A stretch of 50,696 nt of DNA from CBDUXT01 sp965371245 (GTDB lineage: Bacteria > Planctomycetota > Phycisphaerae > UBA1845). Shown here piece after piece: positions 13,705 to 21,965 of the stretch. Position 1 is the first letter of the stretch; each line of letters opens with the position of its first letter. The DNA is taken from contig CBDUXT010000037.1 of assembly GCA_965371245.1 (NCBI GenBank), forward strand, positions 1 through 50,696, read 5' to 3'. The notes under the pieces are model-generated. The model saw only the letters and a list, made by a program, of their open reading frames with translations. It did not search any database and was not told the DNA's origin. The translations under genes and the position numbers were made by a program.

Positions 13705-13739
13705 GTTTACAGTATCGGTTATGTTTACACGAAAATCAA
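13703..13739 (-). promoter_or_regulatory. Promoter with paired operator repeats
   Basis: A -35 TTGATT (13739-13734) and -10 GATACT (13716-13711) are 17 bases apart, and the ATG at 13704 is 6 bases past the -10. Two copies of TGTAAACAT (13711-13703 and 13729-13721) are spaced 18 bases, so they lie on about the same DNA face; one covers the spacer and one covers the start point. The XRE-type protein encoded immediately upstream is the obvious binder, which would make this an autoregulated switch-like site. Confidence 0.6.
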
Positions 13740-13930
13740 GGCGAATCCGAAGTTTTTTCCGCCTGGCACACCTCGATGATCTTCTGGAACCGCGTCGCGC
13801 TCGGATCAATCCGGCCCGCTTCGTACTCGCATAGCTTCGGTTGCGTGATTCCGGCCAGCTCGGCGAGCCGCTTCTGAGTCAGCCCGGCGGCCTCGCGGGC
13901 GTCGCGGATTTGTAGGGCGATGGAGGTCAT
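13736..13930 (-). CDS. XRE-family helix-turn-helix regulator
   Basis: The product is 64 residues and is a complete Cro/CI-type domain: IRDAREAAGLTQKRLAELAG, then ITQPKLCEYEAGRIDPS, the classic LTQ..LA...G..Q..ISxYExG pattern. It has no C-terminal cleavage or dimerisation domain, so it resembles Cro more than CI. It starts by ATGA overlap at 13930, and the operator repeats lie directly behind it. It likely represses the 13704 gene and perhaps its own transcript. Confidence 0.88.
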   Translation of the reverse strand: MTSIALQIRDAREAAGLTQKRLAELAGITQPKLCEYEAGRIDPSATRFQKIIEVCQAEKTSDSP

Positions 13931-14256
13931 GGATTAGCTATTTCTTCTAAGAGACGTTTCGCCCTGCACGCTGTGCAATTGCCACAATCGGCGGTGTTGC
14001 ATCGCGCCCCGCCATTCGGGCCAGTCGCTATGAACTCGTTGAGCAGACCGTATAGTTGCGGTGCTGCTTCGATCAATCGCCCGTCCCGGTCGCGCCGGTT
14101 CAGCCGTGCGCCGAATGAGTTGTTGCTATCGGATCGGCGATAAATAACCTCGGGCAGCACACAGACGCATCGCATTCCTTGCTGCTGAATGACACCAATT
14201 GATCGCTGGCGCGCGCCGTACCGAAGCCAACACTCGCCCCATTTCGGATGTTTCAT
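13927..14256 (-). CDS. Unknown protein with C-terminal Cys cluster
   Basis: From ATG 14256 (MKHPKWGECWLRYGARQ) the product is 109 residues, with GAGG a few bases upstream; ATG 14313 is an alternative. The C-terminus NTADCGNCTACRAKRLLEE holds three or four cysteines. The middle (PQLYGLLNEFIATGP) is helical. Unknown function. Confidence 0.6.
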   Translation of the reverse strand: MKHPKWGECWLRYGARQRSIGVIQQQGMRCVCVLPEVIYRRSDSNNSFGARLNRRDRDGRLIEAAPQLYGLLNEFIATGPNGGARCNTADCGNCTACRAKRLLEEIANP

Positions 14257-14324
14257 CGTATCCTCATTTCTCCCGCAACGGCGCGGGGCTATAGGGTTAT
14301 GCGGCTGCTCCATTGATAGCCATC

Positions 14325-14570
14325 TCAACGAATCGATGCTGTTCCGTGCCTGCCGTCGCGGGCATCTGGCCAGTCAACTTTCGTACGATAGCTTCGATAT
14401 TGCCCGTGCCACTCGACTTCGCCAAGATCGGCGTGAACGACGACGATCTGAGCGGCGGGTATGCCCAGGTCAACTGTGAGGTAGAGGTACATTGCTTGCG
14501 AATCTTTGCCCGCCGAATGCGAACAGAAAAACACGCCGCCGGCGTCACGGACGTCCGCCCAGTCGTTCAT
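14325..14570 (-). pseudogene. Truncated PP-loop (PAPS-reductase-like) protein
   Basis: The product is only 81 residues but starts like a full PAPS reductase/N-type ATP pyrophosphatase: FFCSHSAGKDSQAM carries the PP-loop SxGKDS, followed by the IVVVHADLGEVEW strand and loop. Full-length family members are usually over 200 residues. After GEVEWHG the reading loses family character and stops at 14325; another frame continues as NIEAIVRKLTGQ to 14297, so decay by frameshift is possible. ATG 14570 overlaps the upstream stop by ATGA. It could still fold as a small ATP-binding domain, but activity is doubtful. Confidence 0.6.
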
Positions 14571-14794
14571 TGGACCACTCCGATAAACGGATGGTTCGGC
14601 CACCAGCCATGCAACCGCGTCGGGCCGAAGTTATAGCCCTTGTTGCGGTGGACCCGACTAGACTCTAGCGTGTGTGTGCCGTCGCTCTCGGTCATCACAT
14701 TCCAGACCCGGTAGAGCTTGCCAAACCGCTCGTACAGGTCGCCTCGCTTGGGCGTCTCGGTTGTCGTCGCCGCGTTGTTCGCTTCAGTCTTCAT
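14567..14794 (-). CDS. First early gene, unknown, leaderless
   Basis: The product is 75 residues beginning MKTEANNAATTTETPKRG. The C-terminal half (YNFGPTRLHGWWPNHPF) is aromatic and compact. Its ATG is 6 bases after a good -10 box, so the mRNA should begin at the start codon. A longer frame back to 14884 runs through the promoter and the parS-like site and is not believed. Confidence 0.65.
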   Translation of the reverse strand: MKTEANNAATTTETPKRGDLYERFGKLYRVWNVMTESDGTHTLESSRVHRNKGYNFGPTRLHGWWPNHPFIGVVQ

Positions 14795-14800
14795 ATAAGC

Positions 14801-14829
14801 AATATACCAGATACGGTAACGGATTGCAA
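14801..14829 (-). promoter_or_regulatory. Strong early promoter (TTGCAA-17-TATATT)
   Basis: On the minus strand TTGCAA (14829-14824) and TATATT (14806-14801) are exactly 17 bases apart, with 4/6 and 5/6 consensus matches. The ATG at 14794 follows after 6 bases. It sits in the gap between the late operon end and the early region and is the best promoter I can see in the window. Confidence 0.7.
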
Positions 14830-14867
14830 GCGGATTCGGGGAGAAATTCGGGCGGGGTTTATAACGA

Positions 14868-14883
14868 CGTTTCACGTGAAACA
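14868..14883. promoter_or_regulatory. parS: parS-like ParB-binding palindrome
   Basis: The 14-base perfect palindrome GTTTCACGTGAAAC (14869-14882), followed by A, matches 15 of 16 positions of the near-universal bacterial centromere site TGTTTCACGTGAAACA; only the first T is C. It is in intergenic DNA, 39 bases upstream of the early promoter -35 and beside the late operon end. No ParA or ParB gene is visible in the phage, so a host ParB would have to bind it. I noticed no second copy. Confidence 0.75.
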
Positions 14884-14934
14884 CGGGCGGCGGCGCGGCT
14901 GGGCGGGCAAACCCGGCGCACGACCGGCCGCCCG
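14884..14934 (-). terminator. GC-rich inverted repeat at late operon end
   Basis: Eight-bp arms (14884-14891 and 14927-14934) begin directly after the stop codon of the last tail gene and enclose a second hairpin CGGG-TTTG-CCCG. No T-run follows, so Rho-independent action is uncertain, but the placement fits the end of the late transcript. Confidence 0.4.
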
Positions 14935-16125
14935 CTAGGTCCGCCAGTTCAGGAACTCGAATTCTGTCACGGTCAGCTCGGTCCGGCCGTTATCGATCGA
15001 GCTCGGGCGCGTCTCGTTTCGCTCGCCGGGTTGCAGGATCAGGATCGCGACGACGCGCGGGCGGCCCGATCCCGGAATGATTTCATCCTCAAGTGACGGC
15101 GCGTACAACGCCCGATGATCGACCCGTCGGCTCCCGCACAGCCCGCCATCGTGAATGGTCGGAAACAGCAGCCTGCGATAAACCGGAACGCCGCCCCGAT
15201 TGCTGCTGGCCGGCACGGAATGATCGGTCCATACGACAAGGTGTGCGCTCGCCTGGATCGGCCATGGCGCGCCAAGAAATTCGTTACTGCCGATCTGCCC
15301 TTCGACCCGCATCCGAAACGAGACGCCAATTGGATCGGCCCCGTTAACTTGCCGCGGAACGTGAAAGAGTGGGAACGAAAACGCATGAACCGTACCCACC
15401 GGGCCGCCGTTCTGGCTATCGCAGTTCATTATGAACTCATCGAAGTACGATTCGCCGCGGCAGAGATTCGTAGACGGCACGATAAACTGCCGGCCGACAA
15501 TCGCATCCTCGGTTGCCGGATACGTCGTTTCATTGATCCATCGCGTGCGTGTAAATGCCGAAGACGCGGCCGAGCCCGGTATCACACTTTCTCCGAAGCC
15601 CCGCTCTTGTCGCCAAAGCCTGTGTGTCACCGGCCCGCGAAGACTGACGATATCCGACGTGTACCGCAATTGCGGCGGCCCGCATTGCGGCTGGGCGGGA
15701 ATACCGTGCGTCGAGGGCTGGAACGACGATTCTGCGATATTCGATCGATGAAATGTTATCGGGTTGTTTATGTCCACTATATTGGAAGCTCGCCAGATAA
15801 TGTGATCGAAGCGCGGATCGGTGACAACGGTCAATTCGGCTGAGCTAAAGCCTTCGAGCGAGGGGGTCTGCGGAAACGTCGCGGCGTTGGCTACGGCCGG
15901 CATGGCTCCGCTCCACTCGGTCCAGAACCAATTGCCCTCGATCTCGTGAATCGGGAAATCGACTTCACACGTCACCTCGTCGCGCGTCTCGTTTCCACCG
16001 CACCGCGAATGCCGCCCGAGCGTGAGATCGCACATACTCGGCATCGTCGCGACCAGCGGTGTATCGAACGCCAGGCGGGCCGGATCTCCCCGCGTGCCCG
16101 GCGGCGGTCTTCCGATGCGGCTCAT
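14935..16125 (-). CDS. Putative distal tail / receptor-region protein
   Basis: The product is 396 residues, starting MSRIGRPPPGTRGDPARL at an ATGA overlap with the tail gene upstream. It is rich in beta structure, Asn, Pro and paired cysteines, and ends EFEFLNWRT. It is the last gene of the late operon, a position often held by tail tip or adsorption proteins. I see no known domain, so the role rests on position. Confidence 0.55.
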   Translation of the reverse strand: MSRIGRPPPGTRGDPARLAFDTPLVATMPSMCDLTLGRHSRCGGNETRDEVTCEVDFPIHEIEGNWFWTEWSGAMPAVANAATFPQTPSLEGFSSAELTVVTDPRFDHIIWRASNIVDINNPITFHRSNIAESSFQPSTHGIPAQPQCGPPQLRYTSDIVSLRGPVTHRLWRQERGFGESVIPGSAASSAFTRTRWINETTYPATEDAIVGRQFIVPSTNLCRGESYFDEFIMNCDSQNGGPVGTVHAFSFPLFHVPRQVNGADPIGVSFRMRVEGQIGSNEFLGAPWPIQASAHLVVWTDHSVPASSNRGGVPVYRRLLFPTIHDGGLCGSRRVDHRALYAPSLEDEIIPGSGRPRVVAILILQPGERNETRPSSIDNGRTELTVTEFEFLNWRT

Positions 16126-18179
16126 GTATTCGCGTGTCCCGTGCGGATCGTCGTCGTGCGAGTCTCGAAATTCCACGTGACCGACGTAATAGGTGTTTCG
16201 ACCAGCTCGCGCTCGCCGCTATTCTGTACGCCGTCTAAGATGCGGCCTAGCGCGACGTTCCAATTCTCCAGCCGCGTGACCGTAATTACCGCCGCCGCAC
16301 GCTCGTGTAGGTAGCGGGCGATCGCACCGGGCATTTCTCGGGCCAGCTTGCGGAAATCGGCCCGAATGAAGTCGCCGCCCTGGGCGAATCGCTTTGCGCC
16401 GGCCTTCGTAATATCGAATGTCGTCTGGCTCGGCAGGTAGACGAATACCGTGCCTGGAACGCGAATCGTTTTGATTAGTTTGTTGCCGCTCTGCTCATTC
16501 TCGGGCCGATCGACGCCTAGTACGGCCCGTTCGTCGCCGATGAGCGATACGGTCGCCGCTATGTCGAGGTAATTGACGCCGTTGACAAACGGATCGAATT
16601 GCGAAGCCGCGGCCCCGGCAAAATGCCCACGCGCAAAGGCATGATTCGGCGTGCTGCGATGGTGAAAACCCCACTCATTATCGAGCGGCCCGACGCTCGC
16701 GCTTCTCTTCTCCGGCAATGCGGCGGCGATCTGATCGACGATGACCCAGCGCGACACGCCATCGACGGGCGTATAGATCATCGTAAGCAAGGGCTTCAGG
16801 TCGTCCGTCGGGCTGGTGACAACGCGGCCCGGCCCCTGCTCGTAATTCTCTCCCTCTTTCAGATTCGTCGATCGTTGCGTAGTTCGATGCGTGCGCTGGA
16901 ACTTGCCCGACTGATCGAACGACCCATCAAGATCAACGAATGGGGCGGTCGGTTCCCACGTCTCGATCACACGATGAGCCTGATAGACGCCGCGCCAGTC
17001 GTCGCGCGTACGGGCCGCGTCATGTTCTTTTTCGCCCGCGTTCGGAGTCGGATCGCCCGCCTTGTATTCGACTTCCCGGAATCCCTCCCATGCCGGAACC
17101 AGATCCTCACGCCGCCAATGGTGGACGGTGATAATCGGATCGGAGATCAGCCGCACGCCGTCGTATTGAAACTCCCCGGCCGGCTCGACGGTTGCCGTCA
17201 TGCCGATGCGGCTCGACACGTCGAGTTCGATTCCCGGCCCGTTCTTCGGATACCGGAACGTGGGGGCCGGGTCGCCACGTTCCAGCACATATTCAATCGT
17301 CCTATTCTGCAGGGCGAAGACGTCGATCTCGAAACCGTCGTCAACGTCCTCGTCGTCGAAGAGCGGTTTGATGAAGAAATCGAGCCCCTTCATCGGGCTA
17401 ATGAGCTGAGCGAAAACGTCGGACAGCTTCATGATCGCCTTCATCTCGAATGGCGAGCGTAGCTCTTTAAGGTAGCCGCGGGCGGCACCGCTGAGATACC
17501 AGCGCGGGCCGACAAAGTTCCCTTGCTCGTCGCGTTGGTTCAGGAATTGCTCGACGAAATAGTCCGCGATCTGCCGCCAGTTCCACACCAGCTTGTCGCT
17601 ACTGAACAGGAACGAACCGTGTCCGGCCGTCGTGCTCGCGCGGTTGCCTTCCGTTCGGCCGTCGGACGTGCGGCGATTGAAACTGAACGTCCGGCCGAGC
17701 CTATCGCGCTCGAATTGACGAGCCGCCTGCGGAGCAAGCCAATAGGATTCATGGATCGTCTTCTTTTGCAGCGTCAACGTCGGACCGCGAACGGCAAACG
17801 TCTGCACGCCATTCGCCCGGCTGCCGACGTCGCTTCCCCAAATCGCGTTCACCTGATTCTCGACCTGCCCGACGAATATCGTTTGCGGAATCACGTTCTG
17901 CTCGCCGCCGACAAGCAGCGCGATTTTGATCCACTCGCGGCGCAGGTCAATCGGCTCGCGATCGACGGCGTTTACCTCGCCGACAGGGCGGATCTGCGAG
18001 CCGTAGTGGCGTACCAACTTGACTTCCTCGGCCTTGCCCGCACCGGCTGAGAGCTGGCAGCTAATGGGTATCAATTCCTCGTCGAGCTCCCACTCGTCGT
18101 CGAAGTTGAACTTGCGCCACACGACGACGCCCGACGCCGCGGCCGGTCCCACGCGGTTCGATATCTCAATTCCAGCCAT
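16122..18179 (-). CDS. Large tail protein (tail hub/tip candidate)
   Basis: The product is 685 residues from ATG 18179 (MAGIEISNRVGPAAASGV). The N-terminal third (WKFNF-like, DREPIDLRREWIKIALLVGG, FVGQVENQVNAIWGSDVGS) resembles tail hub/baseplate beta domains that start phage Tal-type proteins. The rest is mixed alpha/beta with no enzyme motif. It lies after the spike genes in the distal tail cluster. Assignment is by size and position. Confidence 0.55.
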   Translation of the reverse strand: MAGIEISNRVGPAAASGVVVWRKFNFDDEWELDEELIPISCQLSAGAGKAEEVKLVRHYGSQIRPVGEVNAVDREPIDLRREWIKIALLVGGEQNVIPQTIFVGQVENQVNAIWGSDVGSRANGVQTFAVRGPTLTLQKKTIHESYWLAPQAARQFERDRLGRTFSFNRRTSDGRTEGNRASTTAGHGSFLFSSDKLVWNWRQIADYFVEQFLNQRDEQGNFVGPRWYLSGAARGYLKELRSPFEMKAIMKLSDVFAQLISPMKGLDFFIKPLFDDEDVDDGFEIDVFALQNRTIEYVLERGDPAPTFRYPKNGPGIELDVSSRIGMTATVEPAGEFQYDGVRLISDPIITVHHWRREDLVPAWEGFREVEYKAGDPTPNAGEKEHDAARTRDDWRGVYQAHRVIETWEPTAPFVDLDGSFDQSGKFQRTHRTTQRSTNLKEGENYEQGPGRVVTSPTDDLKPLLTMIYTPVDGVSRWVIVDQIAAALPEKRSASVGPLDNEWGFHHRSTPNHAFARGHFAGAAASQFDPFVNGVNYLDIAATVSLIGDERAVLGVDRPENEQSGNKLIKTIRVPGTVFVYLPSQTTFDITKAGAKRFAQGGDFIRADFRKLAREMPGAIARYLHERAAAVITVTRLENWNVALGRILDGVQNSGERELVETPITSVTWNFETRTTTIRTGHANT

Positions 18180-18379
18180 TACGTCACCGTCTCCAGCTCG
18201 ATCATATCGCCGCAACGGGGAAAGGTGCAGCGAAAGAAACGCGGGCAATCCTCTTCGGCCGTTTCGATCGGCACGTCAATGGCCAGAATGCAGTCGTCGA
18301 AACGGCAGTCGCGTATACGATCGCCTGTCCGGAATACAATCACCTCGCGCTCGAATAGCTCGGATTCGTAGAGCATCAT
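18179..18379 (-). CDS. Small Cys-containing protein in tail cluster
   Basis: The product is 66 residues starting MMLYESELFEREVIVFRTGD. Five cysteines (DCRFDDC, EDCPRFFRCTFPRCG) might form a small metal or disulfide site. It is tightly coupled: ATGA at the front, TAATG at the end. Unknown role, perhaps a tail-tip component or chaperone. Confidence 0.6.
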   Translation of the reverse strand: MMLYESELFEREVIVFRTGDRIRDCRFDDCILAIDVPIETAEEDCPRFFRCTFPRCGDMIELETVT

Positions 18380-19785
18380 CCACCCGTATCCGTTTCGGAC
18401 TCGCCGCCGCCCGGCGCAGGCGGACCGGTCGTCGCAACCGTCGTAGTCGTGATCGTCGTATTGTCGGAATCGGCCGAATCGCCAACTCGTTGCGTGCGGA
18501 CGATCGCCTTGACCGTCGTGCCGCCCGCCTGTCCCGGCGTCTGGACGGGCAACCCGGTAGCCAATTTCAGATAGGAGACGCCCTGCCCGTCGTGCCCGTC
18601 GCGCGTAAACTGCATCGTGACCGTCACCGTCACGGCGTCATTCTCGGGATCGGGCGTACTGCCGTCCGTCGTGTACCAAACTAGCCAGGTATCGGCTTGG
18701 AGCGCCGCCGAGTCGGCCGTCGCCGCGTACGCTGCCTGGATCTCGATTACGCCCGACGCGCGGGCGATCAGGGCCTCGTGGAACGGTTGCGACGGCGGGG
18801 TCGCGACGGCCGCGCCGCCGTCTACGATCAGGCGATTGTTCTCGCGCGCGCGACCTTCCAGTACACCGTTGAAGAACGTGCCGGCCGTATGCCATTTCTC
18901 GTCGGCGAATGTGTCGGCCGATTCGTGCGGGAGCGTCGCGTTGGTCGTGTACGGCGCATCGTCGTCGAGTTGCGGCTTACCGCCACCGCTCGTGCGGTAG
19001 AAGCGGTATTCGGTGGCATTGAAGATCCGGTAGAGGTCGCGCAATTCGGCGACCGCCCGGCCGCTATCGCCGTCGTCCCACGATGTGAAGACTTGGACCA
19101 GCCCGCGCGGCTCGGCTGACGCGGCGGCCCCGACGGTTCGGCGGATGAACAACTGGGCGGTCGCGCTGGCCGCAATCGTGCGCGTGCCGATCGTCGCCTG
19201 CCCTTCCGCGTCCGAGACGGGCGAATACCAATTCGAGTTGTCGTGACTGATCTCAAATCCCGCCGCTACGGCCGCTGGGCTGAGCCAGTTGGTCGAGTCA
19301 ACGAGCCCGACATTCGCCGCCTGATTCTCAAGCCCGAGCGTCTTGGTCGAAACCTTACCGGCCGTCGCCTCAGCCGCCGTCAGATCTTCGATGCCCGCGC
19401 CCGCGCCGTACTTGTCGCGCAGCCGCACCGACGCCACGCCCGGCGACCGCGCTAGCCGACTATACGTCACGGCCACGCGAATCCATTTGTCCGGATCGTC
19501 ACCGTCAAGCAAGAGCCGCGTGTCGTCGGCTGCGAAACGGACGGCCCCGCCGTACCTGAGTGAGCCGGGTGCCCGCCAGCTCAGCTCGGTCCCGTCCTTT
19601 CCCGCGCGAAGCGATCCGACGCCGGGGTTATTCAGGCCGCCCGCATCTTCGATCGTCACGCCGCTGAGCGTGCCGAACTTGGCGAGCGCCTTGATCTCGG
19701 TCGTAACGGACGCTTCTTTGCCGGCGAATGAACCGGTAGGGCGCGCCCCGTATCCGTCGAGACTCAGCCGCGTAATAGCCGCCAC
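18376..19785 (-). CDS. Tail fibre/tip structural protein
   Basis: The product is 469 residues starting MAAITRLSLDGYGARPTGSF. It has beta-sandwich-like repeats, a carbohydrate-binding-like middle (LSWRAPGSLRYGGAVRFAAD), a TDGSTPDPENDAV segment of the chitobiase/FN3-like type near residue 375, and a threonine-rich tail (NTTITTTTVATT). It follows the beta-helix spike gene. A host-binding fibre subunit is likely, but the receptor is unknown. Confidence 0.6.
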   Translation of the reverse strand: MAAITRLSLDGYGARPTGSFAGKEASVTTEIKALAKFGTLSGVTIEDAGGLNNPGVGSLRAGKDGTELSWRAPGSLRYGGAVRFAADDTRLLLDGDDPDKWIRVAVTYSRLARSPGVASVRLRDKYGAGAGIEDLTAAEATAGKVSTKTLGLENQAANVGLVDSTNWLSPAAVAAGFEISHDNSNWYSPVSDAEGQATIGTRTIAASATAQLFIRRTVGAAASAEPRGLVQVFTSWDDGDSGRAVAELRDLYRIFNATEYRFYRTSGGGKPQLDDDAPYTTNATLPHESADTFADEKWHTAGTFFNGVLEGRARENNRLIVDGGAAVATPPSQPFHEALIARASGVIEIQAAYAATADSAALQADTWLVWYTTDGSTPDPENDAVTVTVTMQFTRDGHDGQGVSYLKLATGLPVQTPGQAGGTTVKAIVRTQRVGDSADSDNTTITTTTVATTGPPAPGGGESETDTGG

Positions 19786-19793
19786 GTCGTCTC

Positions 19794-21965
19794 CTACGTC
19801 AACGTGAAGGTATCGCCGGAGACCGGAGCGGTCGTCAGGGCCGTGACGGTGAACGTTAGGGTTCCGTGGTCATAGTCGGTCACGACTGTTTTCTGCCCTC
19901 GCAGCGCGGGTGTCGTCGTGTCCTTATCGAAGGACATGACCTGCCCATTGAACTGATCGTTTTCGACCGATGCTGGCGAAATGGCAGACGCGATAATGGT
20001 CGTCACATTACTTCCCGCGTCGCAGGTCGCCGTGACAATCGCGAGCGTCGTTCGCTCTAACCGATCCGCCGATTCGGTCGAGCCGCTGATTGCCAAGGCG
20101 TCGGACTTCATGTTGCCGCTCGATAGCGCGGCCGGAAGCCGCGACTGTATATCCTGCGTATCGGTTTCGATCGAGTCGAGTGTGCCATCATCGTCCGCAC
20201 CGTCGCTACTCCCCATAAATTTGTTGGTCGGTAGCTTGCCTTGGATTTCATTGGTATCGGCCAGGATCAGAATGATGTCGGACCAGCGTGCGGGCAAGAT
20301 GGCGATTTTATCATTAGTTTGTACCGTGAATATGCCCGGATCAACCTCTAGGGTGACGGTCTTAGACGCGCCCGTGTAGGCCGAGATGATTCCGACGGCC
20401 TTCTGTGTCGCGCCGAGCCCGTCTTCGATGACGGCAATGCAGCCGACGTACGCACCGTCGTCGGCCGATCCGGCGGTCAGCGTAAACGAGGTTTGCGACG
20501 CCAGGGTCGCGATCGTCGTCGTCTGCAAAACCAAGCCCGCATCTTCCAGGGCGGCTATAACGTCGGCCGACGAGAGATCGTTGAGCGCCGCTAATGCCGT
20601 CGCCGTGCCCCACTGCTCGTTGTTGATCTCGATCGTCGTCGTTCCGCCATCGTTGATATCGCCCGATGCGTTATTACCAAAGCGGTTATCATCGACAATC
20701 GCATCCGTCGAGCTGGCTCCAATGTTGATCGCCCACCCGCCTGAATCGTGGATAAGGTTGTTGCGAATCAGCGTGTCGTTGGTCGTGCCCTGTTCGATCA
20801 GGATCGAATCGCCGACTGTCTCGGAAAAGACATTCGACGTGATGCGGTTATTAGTAGACACGCCCGCCGTGCCGACAATGTGAACGCCGTCCCCAGAACC
20901 GGCCACGCCGGTGCCCTGAAACGTGTTTAGGTTAATGACACAGTTGGACCCTCGCAGAATGTGGACGCCATCGCCGCGAGTATCGAGAATCCAAACATGT
21001 TCGACCTTCACAAAGTCGGCGTCCGTAATCTTGATTCCGTGGCCGCTTCCCGTGGCGGCCGTACCGAGCTGGAAGCCGCTCAACTCCACGCCGTCGGCCG
21101 TCACGGCCAACGTGTCGCCCGAGCCTGTGCGCGTGATGATGAAATCCCGGCCCGGCCCGCGAACCGACAGGTAGCGCTTGCTGAACGTGGTAGTGCCTGC
21201 AATCGTATGGGTCGTCACGCCAGCAGCAGCGCCGGCCAGAAGGAATATCACATCGTGGTTGCTGTCCGTCACTGCGTTGTCGTGACAGTCCTGTAGAGTC
21301 TTGTACGGATCGGTTCGCCCGCCCCTATTGCCGTTGCCGTGCGTGTCGCCATTCACCGGATCGACGTAGTAGTGATTGCCCTGGTAGGTGTGCCCGCCCT
21401 TCAGCGACTCGACCAGAAATGCGTTGCGATCGGCCAGGGCGATCGACGCGGGCAGTCCGTCGCCGCCGACGCCCGCTGAGGTGGCCGTCCCCGCCCATCG
21501 CGTCGCGTTTGCGTCGGTCTCGCCGTTGTTCGCCTGATTGATCTGTCCGGCACCGCTGCCGCGCGTGTAGAGGCCGCCCGCCGCCTCAGCCGCCGCGTTC
21601 GGTAGGGCAGTCATGCCGCCACGCACCGCATCGTCGAAGTCCATCGCGTGCTGCGCGCTCGCGTGGCCGTACGTTTCAATCGTGACTGCCTGATTCTCTA
21701 ACGCGGCATCGACGATCTGGAGTGTAATCCGGGCTGCCTGCATCTCGGTGGCGGTGAGTGTCAATGACCACAGCACCGAGCCCGCTCCGCCGACGGCCGC
21801 GGCGGCGTTATCGCAGTTGGCGACGTTTCCGCCATCCTTGCTGATCTTGATATCGGCTACTGCCGGCGTCCAGTCCCCCGTTGCGGCGAAATCAGTATCG
21901 TCCAACTTCGGCACTGGAAACTCGATCGTTGTCTCCACGCCATATTTGCGAAGGAACGATGCCAT
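19794..21965 (-). CDS. Beta-helix tail spike
   Basis: The product is 723 residues. Residues 1-130 form a beta domain like those that attach receptor-binding proteins (KYGVETTIEFPVPKL). A collar-like region leads to HYYVDPVNGDTHGN, and residues 220-470 show a right-handed parallel beta-helix with short repeated turns (VELSGFQLGTAATGSGHGI, DGVHILRGSNCVINLNTF, DGVHIVGTAG, SILIEQGTTNDTLIRNN). The C-terminus is beta-rich and may trimerise. Such spikes bind or cleave surface polysaccharide; no catalytic residues can be named. Confidence 0.8.
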   Translation of the reverse strand: MASFLRKYGVETTIEFPVPKLDDTDFAATGDWTPAVADIKISKDGGNVANCDNAAAAVGGAGSVLWSLTLTATEMQAARITLQIVDAALENQAVTIETYGHASAQHAMDFDDAVRGGMTALPNAAAEAAGGLYTRGSGAGQINQANNGETDANATRWAGTATSAGVGGDGLPASIALADRNAFLVESLKGGHTYQGNHYYVDPVNGDTHGNGNRGGRTDPYKTLQDCHDNAVTDSNHDVIFLLAGAAAGVTTHTIAGTTTFSKRYLSVRGPGRDFIITRTGSGDTLAVTADGVELSGFQLGTAATGSGHGIKITDADFVKVEHVWILDTRGDGVHILRGSNCVINLNTFQGTGVAGSGDGVHIVGTAGVSTNNRITSNVFSETVGDSILIEQGTTNDTLIRNNLIHDSGGWAINIGASSTDAIVDDNRFGNNASGDINDGGTTTIEINNEQWGTATALAALNDLSSADVIAALEDAGLVLQTTTIATLASQTSFTLTAGSADDGAYVGCIAVIEDGLGATQKAVGIISAYTGASKTVTLEVDPGIFTVQTNDKIAILPARWSDIILILADTNEIQGKLPTNKFMGSSDGADDDGTLDSIETDTQDIQSRLPAALSSGNMKSDALAISGSTESADRLERTTLAIVTATCDAGSNVTTIIASAISPASVENDQFNGQVMSFDKDTTTPALRGQKTVVTDYDHGTLTFTVTALTTAPVSGDTFTLT

